NCBI GenBank assembly: GCA_035566015.1
Contig: DATMRS010000023.1
Location: forward strand, 186,001-250,000
Reading direction: 5' to 3'
DNA length: 64,000 nt
Origin: DATMRS01 sp035566015
Lineage (GTDB): Bacteria > Pseudomonadota > Alphaproteobacteria > Sphingomonadales > Sphingomonadaceae
The notes under the pieces were generated by a model. It ran no database searches. It saw nothing but the letters and a program-made list of their open reading frames with translations, and was not told where the DNA came from. Position 1 is the first letter of the stretch. Each line of letters starts with the position of its first letter. Positions 34,972 through 43,753 of this stretch are shown piece after piece. Both the position numbers and the translations under genes were made by a program.

Positions 34972-37173
34972 ATGCCCGGACTATTACGTCACACCCGCAA
35001 CGCGCCGATCCGCAGCCTGCTGGCCGTGCTCGGCTCCGGCGCGCTCCTCGCCGCCTGCGCCGCCGCGGTGACGCAGGGGGACGGCGCCGGCCAGACGGCG
35101 ACGCCCCAGCCGCCGAGCGGGCCCGCGATGGTGACGCAGGAACGCCTGCTCGCCGCCGATGCGCCGGGCAATGTCGGCAACTGGATGTCGCACGGCCGGA
35201 CGTGGGGCGAGCAACGTTTCAGCCCGCTCACCCAGATCAACGACACCAACGCCTCGCGCCTCGGCCTTGCCTGGTATGCCGATCTCGGCACCTATCGCGG
35301 CGTCGAGGCCACCCCGCTCGAGATAGACGGCGTGCTCTACAACGTCTCGGCCTGGAGCATCGTCACCGCCTATGACGCGACGAACGGCAAGGTGCTGTGG
35401 ACCTACGATCCCAAGGTGCCGACCGAATATTCCCGGATCACCTGCTGCGGGCCGGTAAGCCGGGGCGTGGCGGCGTGGAACGGCAAAATCTATGTCGCCG
35501 CGCTCGACGGGCGGCTGATCGCGCTCGATGCGCGCGACGGGCATGTCGTGTGGTCCACCAACACCGTCGACAAGGGCCAGCCGATCACGATCACCGGCGC
35601 GCCGCGCGTGGCCGATGGCAATGTCGTCATCGGCAATTCGGGCGGCGATTTCGGCGCGCGCGGCTACATGTCCGCCTATGACGCCGAAACCGGCAAGCAG
35701 GTGTGGAAATTCTACATCGTGCCCGGCGATCCCGCCAAGATGCCCGAGGGCGACGCGTCGGATTCGGTGATGCCGATGGCCGCGAAGACCTGGACCGGCG
35801 AATGGTGGAAGATGGGCGGCGGCGGCAATAACTGGGACGGCATCGCCTATGATCCCAAGCTGCACATGGTCTATTTCGGCACTGGCAACGGATCGCCGCA
35901 CCCGTCCAAATTCCGCAGTCCCGGCGGCGGGGACAATCTGTTCCTCTGCTCGATCGTCGCGGTCGACAGTCGCACGGGCGAATATCGCTGGCACTATCAG
36001 GAAATCCCCGCCGAAGAGTGGGATTATGACTGCACCAGCCCGCTGATCACCGCCGACATCACGATCGGCGGCAAGCCGCGCCAGGTCATCATGCATGCGC
36101 CCAAGAACGGCTTCTTCTATGTCGTCGACCGGACGAACGGAAAGCTGATCTCGGCGAACAACTATATCCCCAACACCTGGGCCTCGCACATCGACATGAA
36201 GACGGGGCGGCCGGTAATCTATCCCGACGCCTTTCCGCGGGAGAAGCCGCACCTCCTCACCCCCGGCTATGGCGGCGGCCATAACTGGAATCCGATGTCG
36301 TTCAGCCCGCTGACCGGGCTCGTCTACATCCCGGTGATGGAAGGCTATGCCGTCGAATCAGTCGCCAGGGACGAGGATTTCAAGTTCGAGCTCGGCAAGA
36401 CCACGCTCAACGCGGGCGTCGGCAACTATCCCGAACTGCGCAAGAAGCTGGCGAAGGAAGCCGCCGATCGCGAGAAGGGCTATATGCTCGCCTGGAACCC
36501 GGTGACGCAGAAGGAAGCTTTCCGCATTCCCTATCCGCACGCCGGCAATGGCGGCACGATGGTGACCGCCGGCAACCTGCTGGCGGAAGGCACGATCAAC
36601 AAGACCTTCGCGCTTTACCGTGCCGATAATGGCCAAAAGCTATGGGAGATGCCGGTCGGCAGCGTGCCGGTCAGCGGACCGATCACCTATATGGTGAACG
36701 GCAAGCAATATATCGCGGTGAATGCCGGCTGGAACAGCGCGATCGTCTCGAAGCTGACCAATCCCGACGGATCGCCCTTCACCTATGCGCCGGCGCGGCT
36801 GCTGGTGTTCGCGCTGGACGCCAAAGGCGTCGAGTTGCCGCCGGCGCCGCCGTCGAGCGCCATTCCCGCGCCGCCCACCACCAAGATCGCGCCCGAGGTC
36901 CGCAAGGAAGGCGAAGCGCTCTACGCGCGCAACTGCCAGACCTGCCACGGCCCCAATGCGATGGGCGGCGTCAAGGACCTGCGGCATCTGAGCGCGGCGA
37001 CGCATGCCGAGTTCCTCGACATCGTCCTCAAGGGCAAGCGGGCCGCGCTCGGCATGCCCAGCTTCGGCAACGAGCTGACCAAGGAACAGGCGGAGGCGAT
37101 CCACGGCTATCTGATCGCCCGTGCGCAGGAAGACTGGCAACCCAATTTCATGAGTGCGGTGAAACAACGATGA
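34972..37173 (+). CDS. PQQ-dependent dehydrogenase fused to cytochrome c (quinohemoprotein lipoprotein)
   Basis: 733 residues. Lipobox LLAAC with lipidated C29. An eight-bladed quinoprotein propeller spans about residues 65-610, with repeated W/Y-docking motifs (ALDARDGHVVWS, AYDAETGKQVWK, AVDSRTGEYRWHYQ). It has the vicinal Cys pair C158-C159 (ITCCGP) and the EEWDYDCTSP block with the catalytic Asp, both typical of alcohol dehydrogenases using PQQ. The C-terminal cytochrome c has C655-Q-T-C658-H659 and a Met ligand in LGMPSFGNEL. It oxidises an alcohol or aldehyde in the periplasm and passes electrons to the respiratory chain. Its stop overlaps the DUF8021-like gene (ATGA). No PQQ synthesis genes are nearby. 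Confidence 0.93.
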   Translation: MPGLLRHTRNAPIRSLLAVLGSGALLAACAAAVTQGDGAGQTATPQPPSGPAMVTQERLLAADAPGNVGNWMSHGRTWGEQRFSPLTQINDTNASRLGLAWYADLGTYRGVEATPLEIDGVLYNVSAWSIVTAYDATNGKVLWTYDPKVPTEYSRITCCGPVSRGVAAWNGKIYVAALDGRLIALDARDGHVVWSTNTVDKGQPITITGAPRVADGNVVIGNSGGDFGARGYMSAYDAETGKQVWKFYIVPGDPAKMPEGDASDSVMPMAAKTWTGEWWKMGGGGNNWDGIAYDPKLHMVYFGTGNGSPHPSKFRSPGGGDNLFLCSIVAVDSRTGEYRWHYQEIPAEEWDYDCTSPLITADITIGGKPRQVIMHAPKNGFFYVVDRTNGKLISANNYIPNTWASHIDMKTGRPVIYPDAFPREKPHLLTPGYGGGHNWNPMSFSPLTGLVYIPVMEGYAVESVARDEDFKFELGKTTLNAGVGNYPELRKKLAKEAADREKGYMLAWNPVTQKEAFRIPYPHAGNGGTMVTAGNLLAEGTINKTFALYRADNGQKLWEMPVGSVPVSGPITYMVNGKQYIAVNAGWNSAIVSKLTNPDGSPFTYAPARLLVFALDAKGVELPPAPPSSAIPAPPTTKIAPEVRKEGEALYARNCQTCHGPNAMGGVKDLRHLSAATHAEFLDIVLKGKRAALGMPSFGNELTKEQAEAIHGYLIARAQEDWQPNFMSAVKQR

Positions 37174-38945
37174 AAATCGGTCGAATCCTCCTTCCGCTGG
37201 CGGCACTGGCCGCCGTCTCCACCCCCGCCGCCGCGCAGGCCCCGGGGGAGATCAGCGCCGCGCCCGATCGCTCCTGCGACCGGGACTGCCTGATCGGCTC
37301 GCTCCACGCCTATATGGCCGCGCTGGCGGCGCGCACGCCCAGCGTGCTGCCGCTCGCCCATGACGTGATGTTCACCGAGAATGACGTTGTCCTGCCGCTC
37401 GGCAAGGGGCTATGGGGCACGGTGACAGCGGTCGACGCGCATGGCCTCGAACTTGCCGATCCCGAGACGGGCAACGCCGCCTGGTTCGGTTCGGTGCGCG
37501 AGAATGGCAAGCCCGCGATCTTCGCGCTGCGCCTCCACCTGCGCAACGGGCGGATCGACGAGATCGAGACGGTTGTCCATCGCAAGACCGCCCTGCCCGC
37601 GCCGTTCGGCGATGTGACGAAACTGGAGCACGATCCCGCCTTCCAGGAAATCCTGCCGCCCGAGCAGCGCCGCTCACGCGCGCGGCTGATCGCGATCGCC
37701 GACAGCTATTTCAACACGGTCGAGCGGAATGACGGACAGGTCTTCGCACCGTTCGACGAGGATTGCGGCCGGCTGGAGAACGGCATCAGCACGACGAGCG
37801 GCAGCGCGAGCAGCGGCAATGCCGCCGCGATCGCGCAAGGCTGCGAGGCGCAGTTCAAGCTGGGCATCTACCTCATCAACAAGCGCGTGCGCGAGCGGCG
37901 CTTCCCGCTGGTCGATGTCGAACGCGGCGTCGTCGTCGCCAGCGGCTTCTTCGATCATGCGAACGAATTCGATCATTACAAGCTGACCGACGGGCGCGAG
38001 ATGAAGACCGCGCTGAAATGGCCCAACTCGATCACCCTGCTCGAAGCGTTCCGCATCAAGGACGGGAAGATCCATCGGATCGAGGCGGTCTTCACCTATG
38101 TGCCCTATTTCATGCACAATCCCTGGGCCGGCCCCGCGGCCACGCCGCCGAGCCATGAGCCCGACCCGGCGGCTTGCAACGACGCCTGCCTCTCGGGCCT
38201 CGCCGGGCAGGTGATGGACGCCTATGTCTCGCGCGAATGGCAGGCACTGCCCTGGGCGAAAGAGGTCGGTTATGCCGAGAACAGCGTCGGCCTGCAGGTC
38301 GGCGAGGGAATCTGGGGCACCGTCACCGCGCGGGACAAGCAACCACTCGTCATCGCCGACAGCCAGACCGGCAAGGCGGTGTGGATCGGCGGCATCGAGG
38401 AGCATGGCCAGCCGGCGTGGGCGGCGATCACCGTCACCGCGAGCGGCGACCGGATCGGCGGTATCGACGCGCTGATCCACCGCAGCGAATATGGGCCGCC
38501 CTGGACGCCGCCCTCGACGCTCTCCTTCCCGACGTTGGCCAAGGCCAGCCGGATGCCGCGCAACGCGATGCTGACCGCCGTCGAACGTTTCTACGATGCG
38601 GTGAACCGGCATGACGCCGCCCCGCCGGCCGATCTGGCGGAAAAGTGCAACTGGGTGGTGAACGGGCAAACGCTTTCGCCCTGCGCCCAGCCGTTCACGA
38701 CGGGCGCGCTCGGATCACTCGACAGAGTGCGCGACCGCCAGGTCCTGGCGGTGGACGAGGCGCGCGGGCTGGTTGCCGTCTCGACGTTCGAGGATTTCGC
38801 CGCCACGGGGCAGAAGCCCACCGCCGCCGCCGGCTATCCGCGCACACTCCAGGTGGTCGAGCTGTTCCGCTTCGCCAACGGCAAATTGCAGCGCGTGGAA
38901 GCCTTCACGTCGGAACTTCCCTTCGGCATGTCGCCCCACCGTTAG
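37170..38945 (+). CDS. Exported protein with two tandem DUF8021-like domains
   Basis: 591 residues. The start is ATG 37170, overlapping the dehydrogenase stop; the frame is open further upstream only as a shadow. Signal peptide to about residue 22 (LLPLAALAAVSTPAAA-QA). Two repeats, about 30-315 and 325-590, each begin with C-x3-C-L, continue with (T/A)ENxVxLxxGxGxWGTVTA, then a strand with GRI(D)EI(E) or DRIGGID, and end in VxLxExFR(I/F)xxGKxxRxEA. This resembles the family called DUF8021, known mostly from fungal secreted proteins. The second half of each repeat looks SnoaL-like (LIAIADSYFNTVERND, LTAVERFYDAVNRHD). Tight coupling with the PQQ enzyme suggests it processes the oxidised product. 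Confidence 0.75.
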   Translation: MKIGRILLPLAALAAVSTPAAAQAPGEISAAPDRSCDRDCLIGSLHAYMAALAARTPSVLPLAHDVMFTENDVVLPLGKGLWGTVTAVDAHGLELADPETGNAAWFGSVRENGKPAIFALRLHLRNGRIDEIETVVHRKTALPAPFGDVTKLEHDPAFQEILPPEQRRSRARLIAIADSYFNTVERNDGQVFAPFDEDCGRLENGISTTSGSASSGNAAAIAQGCEAQFKLGIYLINKRVRERRFPLVDVERGVVVASGFFDHANEFDHYKLTDGREMKTALKWPNSITLLEAFRIKDGKIHRIEAVFTYVPYFMHNPWAGPAATPPSHEPDPAACNDACLSGLAGQVMDAYVSREWQALPWAKEVGYAENSVGLQVGEGIWGTVTARDKQPLVIADSQTGKAVWIGGIEEHGQPAWAAITVTASGDRIGGIDALIHRSEYGPPWTPPSTLSFPTLAKASRMPRNAMLTAVERFYDAVNRHDAAPPADLAEKCNWVVNGQTLSPCAQPFTTGALGSLDRVRDRQVLAVDEARGLVAVSTFEDFAATGQKPTAAAGYPRTLQVVELFRFANGKLQRVEAFTSELPFGMSPHR

Positions 38946-38987
38946 GGGCGATTTCCGGGTATTTGTAAGCCCGAGGGGCCGCCCCTC

Positions 38988-39325
38988 TCTCCGTCACTCC
39001 GGCGAAGGCCGGGATGACGGAGAGAGGATGATCGGCGAGGTTCTTCAGGCGTGGCCGCCTTTCCTTTTTTGTCATTCCCGCGAAGGCGGGAATCCATACG
39101 CACCGTCTCACCAAGAGAATGGAACGCGACGTCTATGGATTCCCGCCTGCGCGGGAATGACGGTGAAGTTTGGAGGGTTGGTTCCGAATTTCCTTGCGCG
39201 CAAGCAGGCGGCGGCCGGCCTCCCTCCCCGCCACCCGGCGAAAGCCGGGGTTCACGGACTCGGCTCGCTTCCTTGTCGGTCGCCCCGCTTCCATGGATTC
39301 CGGCTTTCGCCAGAATGACGGTCGC
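38988..39325. repeat. Array of five palindromic repeats between convergent genes
   Basis: Elements at about 38991-39020, 39071-39095, 39134-39163, 39228-39255 and 39290-39322, all variants of GTCATTCC(C/G)GCGAA-GGC-GGGAAT in both orientations. They take up most of the 413-base gap between the DUF8021-like and SnoaL genes; no coding frame is credible. It is the densest cluster of this repeat in the window. Confidence 0.78.
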
Positions 39326-39358
39326 GGGCGACAGGGCGGTGTGGCGATCGCGCTCGCG

Positions 39359-39934
39359 TCAGTGCTTGAGCGCGCCGCTCAGCCCCGGCGGGGGCGGGGG
39401 ACGGTTGGGATCATTGCCGTTGCGATAGGGGATCACACCGTGCGTGGTGCGATGCTTGATCCGCCATTTGCCGTTTTCGCGCACCAGTTCGTCAAAATAG
39501 CGGCCCGCAAGCAGCGGCACCGGCTTATTGTCGGGCGAGGCGGTGAAGAAGGTGTAGCGCGAACGAGCGGTCGCCTTGTCGCCGTCGACATGGACGACCA
39601 TCGTCGTCATCAGGTGGAAATTGCTCTTGTTGATGAAGCCCGGCTCGGGCTTCCCGAGATTCTTTTCGAGCATCTTCTCGATCGCGGCCGGGCCGACCGC
39701 GCTGCCGAAGCCACCGGTCCATACCCCGTCACTCGCGAACAGCGAGGCATAGCTCTTATAATCGCGGGCATCGAGATATTCGCCGTAGGAGACGAGCAGC
39801 TCACGAATCTCCTTCTCGTCCTCCAGCGCCTGCACCCGCTGCTCCAGCGAGGGGCGCGGCGGTTCGGCACGGGCAGCATAGGCCGGCAGCACCAGCGCGA
39901 CGGCCAGCATATATTTCATGCGCGACAATGACAT
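39359..39934 (-). CDS. Exported SnoaL-like protein (191 residues)
   Basis: ATG 39934 follows GGAGAGAGGCG; ATG 39919 is an alternative. Signal peptide to about residue 22 (MLAVALVLPAYAARA-EP). One SnoaL domain with Y50, D55 and H107 (SYGEYLD, SNFHLMT), the intact candidate site. Shorter than the others because it lacks the PVTGKP-type C-terminal tail, although a proline-rich stub remains (NGNDPNRPPPPPGLSG). It is separated from the upstream TBDR gene on the same strand by 102 bases and a hairpin. Probable periplasmic dehydratase or isomerase. Confidence 0.85.
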   Translation of the reverse strand: MSLSRMKYMLAVALVLPAYAARAEPPRPSLEQRVQALEDEKEIRELLVSYGEYLDARDYKSYASLFASDGVWTGGFGSAVGPAAIEKMLEKNLGKPEPGFINKSNFHLMTTMVVHVDGDKATARSRYTFFTASPDNKPVPLLAGRYFDELVRENGKWRIKHRTTHGVIPYRNGNDPNRPPPPPGLSGALKH

Positions 39935-39998
39935 TTCGCCTCTCTCCTAGCGCCCGGGCTGTCGTGTCGAGCCGATCCGGACCTCTCTCTGTCAGGTC

Positions 39999-40027
39999 CG
40001 GGGAGGACGCCGATCGACGCCCTCCCC
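39999..40027 (-). terminator. Hairpin after TBDR stop
   Basis: GGGGAGG paired with CCTCCCC across a 14-base loop, inside a wider CCGATCCGG/CCGGATCGG stem (39972-39980 with 40026-40034). It lies directly downstream of the TBDR gene on the minus strand. No T-run. Confidence 0.5.
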
Positions 40028-40036
40028 GGATCGGTA

Positions 40037-42538
40037 TCAGAAGTTGCGACGCACCGTCAGCGCCACCTCACGCGGCCGGCCGGGCTGGCCGGTGGCGTAG
40101 AAGGTGTTGGTGAACTTGTTCATATAATAGAATTTATCGAACAGGTTCGTCGCTTCCAGCGCCACCGACCAATCCTCGTCGAGGGTCCGGAAGGTCAACC
40201 GGGCATTGACGAGCGTGTGGCTTTGGACGGTGGCGATCGGGTCGCACGCGAAGTTGCCGCAATAACCCGGCGTATAGTTGACGTCGACGCGCGGCGTCAG
40301 CGTGCCGAGGTTGCCCACATCGAACTTATACTGGCCGCCGATGCTCCACTTCCACTCGCCGATGCCGGGCCGGCTTGCCCCCTCGACCACCGACGTGGTG
40401 TTGTAATTGGGCTTGCCGAACTTGAAATCGGTGAGGCTGAGCGACCCGTCGATCGTGAAACCCTCGGTCGGCCGGATCGTGCCTTCGAGTTCGAAGCCGT
40501 TCACCTTGGCGTTGGCGAGGTTCAGATACTGGCCGCACAGGCCGGGGACGCCGCCCTTGTCGACCGGCAACTGCTGCCCGTCGAGGCCGATGCAGACCTG
40601 CGGAATGCCCTGATAGCCGATATAATCCATGTGGAAGACGGCGCCGTTGAGCCGCACCAGATGATCGAACAGATCGGTCTTGAAGCCGATTTCATAGGAA
40701 CGCAGCTTTTCCGGGCCGAATGGGCGGATCTGATAGTAGCTGTACGGACGCGGCGAGATGCCGCCGCCCTTGAAGCCCGTCGCGAACTGGAAATAGGCCA
40801 TGATGTCGCGCGTGAATTTGTACGACGCAACCGCCCGATAATCGACGATCGTGCCCTTGTAGACACCGACCTGCCCGGTCAGCGGGTTATCCGGGTTGCT
40901 GAGCGGCAGATAGTCGCTCCGCCCGTCCGGATTGAGGCGACCGAAGGTGTACACCTTCTTCTCATGCGTGGCGCGGATGCCGCCCTCGAAGGTCAGCTTG
41001 TCGGTGACATCCCACGCCACATTGCCGAAGCCGGCATAGGAGGTGAGGTCTGACGTATCGTCGTTCAGGAACGAGAAGGTCGGCTTGTCCGGCGGGCCGA
41101 AGCCCGAAAAGGGCGTGTGGATGCGCGAAAGGTAGCGCGTGCTGTCGTCATAATAGATGCCGCCGATCGTGAAGTGGATGCTGTTGTCCAGCAGATTGCC
41201 GGTCAGGCGCACTTCCTGGCTGAACTGCTTGTGCGTGAAGGTCGTCTCGTCCTGGATGAAGACGACCGGCGAGTTGTCGTTATCCGACCCGCTGAGACTG
41301 TTATAATGGCGATAGCCGGTGATCGATTTCAGCGCGAGATTGTCGCCGAGCTTGTAATCGATCGTGCCGGAAACGCCCCAGCCCTCAAGCTGGCTGGCCG
41401 ACGGGGCGATAAACGGCCCGTTGGGCGCACCCGCCGCGCCGCCCGGCCCGGTCGTGTCCGCCGCCATATAGGTGACGCCCGGATCGTAGAAGTTCGCATA
41501 GGAGACGTAGGGATCGTTGATGACCGCGTCCGGACGGCGATACTGGCCGTAGGTCACGAAACGATTGTCGAAGGCGACACCCTGATAGGGTATGCTGATA
41601 TTCTGGCGGCCCGAATATTCGGCGCTGGCGATCAGCACCGACGCCTGCGTCGCCGATTTGTCACGGGTATAGTCGCCGATCAGGTTGATTTCGAGCGGGC
41701 TGCCCGTCGGGGCGTAGCGCAATGCACCGCGCAGTGCGTACATGCTCTGGTCGCCCAACTCGCCCAGCTTGCAGTCGCCGGTCGGTGCGAGACGCGGAAT
41801 CGCACCCGAGATCACGTCGGGATCGTTGGGATTGACACAGGCATAATCGAGCCGCTTCACATAGCCGTCGCGATTGCGCGACACGCCGGTGATGCGGGCG
41901 AACAGCGCGTCGGGAACGACGGTGAAATCGGCGCTCGCCTTGATATCGCGGCGGTTCATGGAGCCGATCGAAGCCTCGATGAAGCCGCCTTCACCGGTCG
42001 GCTTCTTCGAATAGAGCTTGATGGCGCCGCCCTGCGAGTTCATCCCCGCCAGGGTGCCCTGCGGGCCACGCAGCACCTCGACACGATCGAGATCGACCAG
42101 ATCGAAGGCCGAAGCGGTGACGGTGCCGAAATAGATGTCGTCGATGTAGATGCCGACACCCGGCTCCACCGAGGGGCTCTGGTCAGACTGGCCGACACCG
42201 CGGATGAAGGCGCGCATCGAATTGCCCGAGCCCGAGGGATTCTGCTGCAGCAGCACGTTCGGCGCCTGATCCGAAATGTCGGTCAGGTTGGTCTGGCTGC
42301 GCGCTTCGAGCATGTCGCCCGTGACCGCCGTGATCGACAGCGGGATGTCCTGCAGATTCTGCTCACGCATCTGCGCGGTGACGACGATTACATTATCGGC
42401 GTCCAGCGCGGACGAGCCGCCATTCACGTTCTGCGCAAAGACCGGCGCGGCCAGCCCGGAAACGAACGCCAAGCCCGAAATCGAAAGCAATGCCGCCCGC
42501 ATCGTGCGGCGCGCGGGCTTCCCTTTTGGATGAACCAT
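40037..42538 (-). CDS. TonB-dependent outer-membrane receptor (GST/SnoaL locus)
   Basis: 833 residues. The start is ATG 42538 after GTGGAGGAGG; the frame continues upstream but without signal sequence or ribosome site. Signal peptide to about residue 36 (LLSISGLAFVSGLAAPVFA-QN). Plug with VIVVTAQMREQNLQDIPL, FIRGVGQSDQSPSVEPGVGIYIDDIY in pieces, and DRVEVLRGPQGTLAGMN. It ends in VRRNF with the terminal Phe. Same broad subtype as the receptor at 27428. It heads the minus-strand unit with the 191-residue SnoaL gene and is divergent from two GST genes, which suggests uptake of an ether-linked or electrophilic aromatic compound. Confidence 0.93.
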   Translation of the reverse strand: MVHPKGKPARRTMRAALLSISGLAFVSGLAAPVFAQNVNGGSSALDADNVIVVTAQMREQNLQDIPLSITAVTGDMLEARSQTNLTDISDQAPNVLLQQNPSGSGNSMRAFIRGVGQSDQSPSVEPGVGIYIDDIYFGTVTASAFDLVDLDRVEVLRGPQGTLAGMNSQGGAIKLYSKKPTGEGGFIEASIGSMNRRDIKASADFTVVPDALFARITGVSRNRDGYVKRLDYACVNPNDPDVISGAIPRLAPTGDCKLGELGDQSMYALRGALRYAPTGSPLEINLIGDYTRDKSATQASVLIASAEYSGRQNISIPYQGVAFDNRFVTYGQYRRPDAVINDPYVSYANFYDPGVTYMAADTTGPGGAAGAPNGPFIAPSASQLEGWGVSGTIDYKLGDNLALKSITGYRHYNSLSGSDNDNSPVVFIQDETTFTHKQFSQEVRLTGNLLDNSIHFTIGGIYYDDSTRYLSRIHTPFSGFGPPDKPTFSFLNDDTSDLTSYAGFGNVAWDVTDKLTFEGGIRATHEKKVYTFGRLNPDGRSDYLPLSNPDNPLTGQVGVYKGTIVDYRAVASYKFTRDIMAYFQFATGFKGGGISPRPYSYYQIRPFGPEKLRSYEIGFKTDLFDHLVRLNGAVFHMDYIGYQGIPQVCIGLDGQQLPVDKGGVPGLCGQYLNLANAKVNGFELEGTIRPTEGFTIDGSLSLTDFKFGKPNYNTTSVVEGASRPGIGEWKWSIGGQYKFDVGNLGTLTPRVDVNYTPGYCGNFACDPIATVQSHTLVNARLTFRTLDEDWSVALEATNLFDKFYYMNKFTNTFYATGQPGRPREVALTVRRNF

Positions 42539-42967
42539 TTGTGCCTCCTCCACCCGGCTTCGCCGGTTGTTATGTCCTGCATGGCGACGGGAAGGTGCGC
42601 GGCGGCGGGTTCCGGCAAAAGCCCGGAACAGCCACAGATACCTCCCCAATCATCACCAAGCGCCCCACGCCTCGACACATGCCTGCGGCCGCCACGAGGC
42701 CCCGCAGACATGCCGAAACGTCAGGCTTCCTTCTATCCGGCTTCGGAGCGCAAGCCATTGACCGAGCCGGATGGTCGCGTTGTCGGATTTAGAAATACCC
42801 GATCGTAGACTCGTCGGGGCAGATGACGGCCGAGGCGGGTCGCCCGTGGGGCGGGTTATCACCGCAGGCTGATGGCGACGATCAGATAATATGATTTTGT
42901 CCGATATTTCCGCGCTGGCATGCGCTAGGCGGACCCAAGGCCCACGCTGCTATCCACGGATGTTCAC
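42539..42967. promoter_or_regulatory. Divergent region, TBDR and GST genes
   Basis: 429 bases without a credible gene. Two signals lie near the GST side: CTGAT-N7-ATCAG (42869-42885) and an AT-rich 20-mer at 42889-42908 that resembles sequences upstream of the two heme-less PQQ genes (47854-47873 and 53908-53927). The 20-mer ends 59 bases before the first GST start. Confidence 0.4.
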
Positions 42968-43753
42968 ATGACCGCACCGCCGATAACCATCTATCATTGG
43001 GAGCCCAACGCCAATTCGGGCAAGCCGATGCTGACCGCCGAGGAGAAGGGCGTGTCTTATGGCAGCGTCTATCTCGACATGCTGTCCTTCGATCATCACA
43101 GGCCCGATTATCTGGCGATCAATCCCGCCGGCACGATCCCGACGCTCCAGCATGGCGACCGGGTGCTCACCGAATCGACGCCGATGATGGAATATATCGA
43201 CGCCACTTTCGCCGGCCCGGCGCTGCGCCCCGCCGACGCGGTGGGGCGGCACCGGATGCGCATGTGGATGCGCTTCATCGACAGCTATATGGGGCCGTCG
43301 CTCAGCATGATCGGCTGGAACATCGGCGTCGGCCCCTCGGTCCGGCAGAAGGACCCGAAGGTCCTCGCCGAAGCGATCGAGCGCATCCCGCTGGAGACGC
43401 GGCGGACGGCGTGGCGCAAGGCGATCTACAACGAGTTCAGCGAAGAGGAGCTGGCGGAATCCCGCCGCCGGCTGCATTATTCGGTCGCGCTGATGGAGCG
43501 CCATCTGGGCATGAGCCGCTATCTTGCCGGCGAGGATTATTCGCTGGCCGATATCAACGCGTTCAATAGCTGCTACGGCCTGCCGCACTTCCTGCCCGAG
43601 GCCTGCAATGACGAGCAGACACCCGCGCTGATGGAATGGCTGCGCACGATCCGGGAGCGACCCGCGGTGATTACCACCTTCGCCAAATCGCGCACCGATC
43701 GCGGCGCGCGCCTCAAGCTGCTCGACCGCAAGCCCGCCGGAGCCACAGCATGA
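42968..43753 (+). CDS. Glutathione S-transferase, LigF-like beta-etherase subgroup
   Basis: 261 residues. N-terminal thioredoxin fold (ITIYHWEPNANSGKPMLTA) with the glutathione site E-S-T at VLTESTPMMEYID. The C-terminal helical domain resembles the lignin beta-aryl etherase LigF as I recall it: LRPADAVGRHRMRMWMRF, then SMIGWNIGV and RIPLETRRTAWRKA, followed by YSLADINAF. LigF-type enzymes cleave beta-aryl ethers with glutathione. Cytoplasmic. Overlaps the next GST gene by 4 bases (ATGA), so both are co-translated. A role in ether cleavage or dehalogenation is plausible; identity to LigF itself is not claimed. Confidence 0.85.
   Translation: MTAPPITIYHWEPNANSGKPMLTAEEKGVSYGSVYLDMLSFDHHRPDYLAINPAGTIPTLQHGDRVLTESTPMMEYIDATFAGPALRPADAVGRHRMRMWMRFIDSYMGPSLSMIGWNIGVGPSVRQKDPKVLAEAIERIPLETRRTAWRKAIYNEFSEEELAESRRRLHYSVALMERHLGMSRYLAGEDYSLADINAFNSCYGLPHFLPEACNDEQTPALMEWLRTIRERPAVITTFAKSRTDRGARLKLLDRKPAGATA

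Noticed and set aside
31151..39325. CRISPR array
   Set aside because: The repeats are palindromic, irregularly spaced and in both orientations, without uniform spacers or cas genes.
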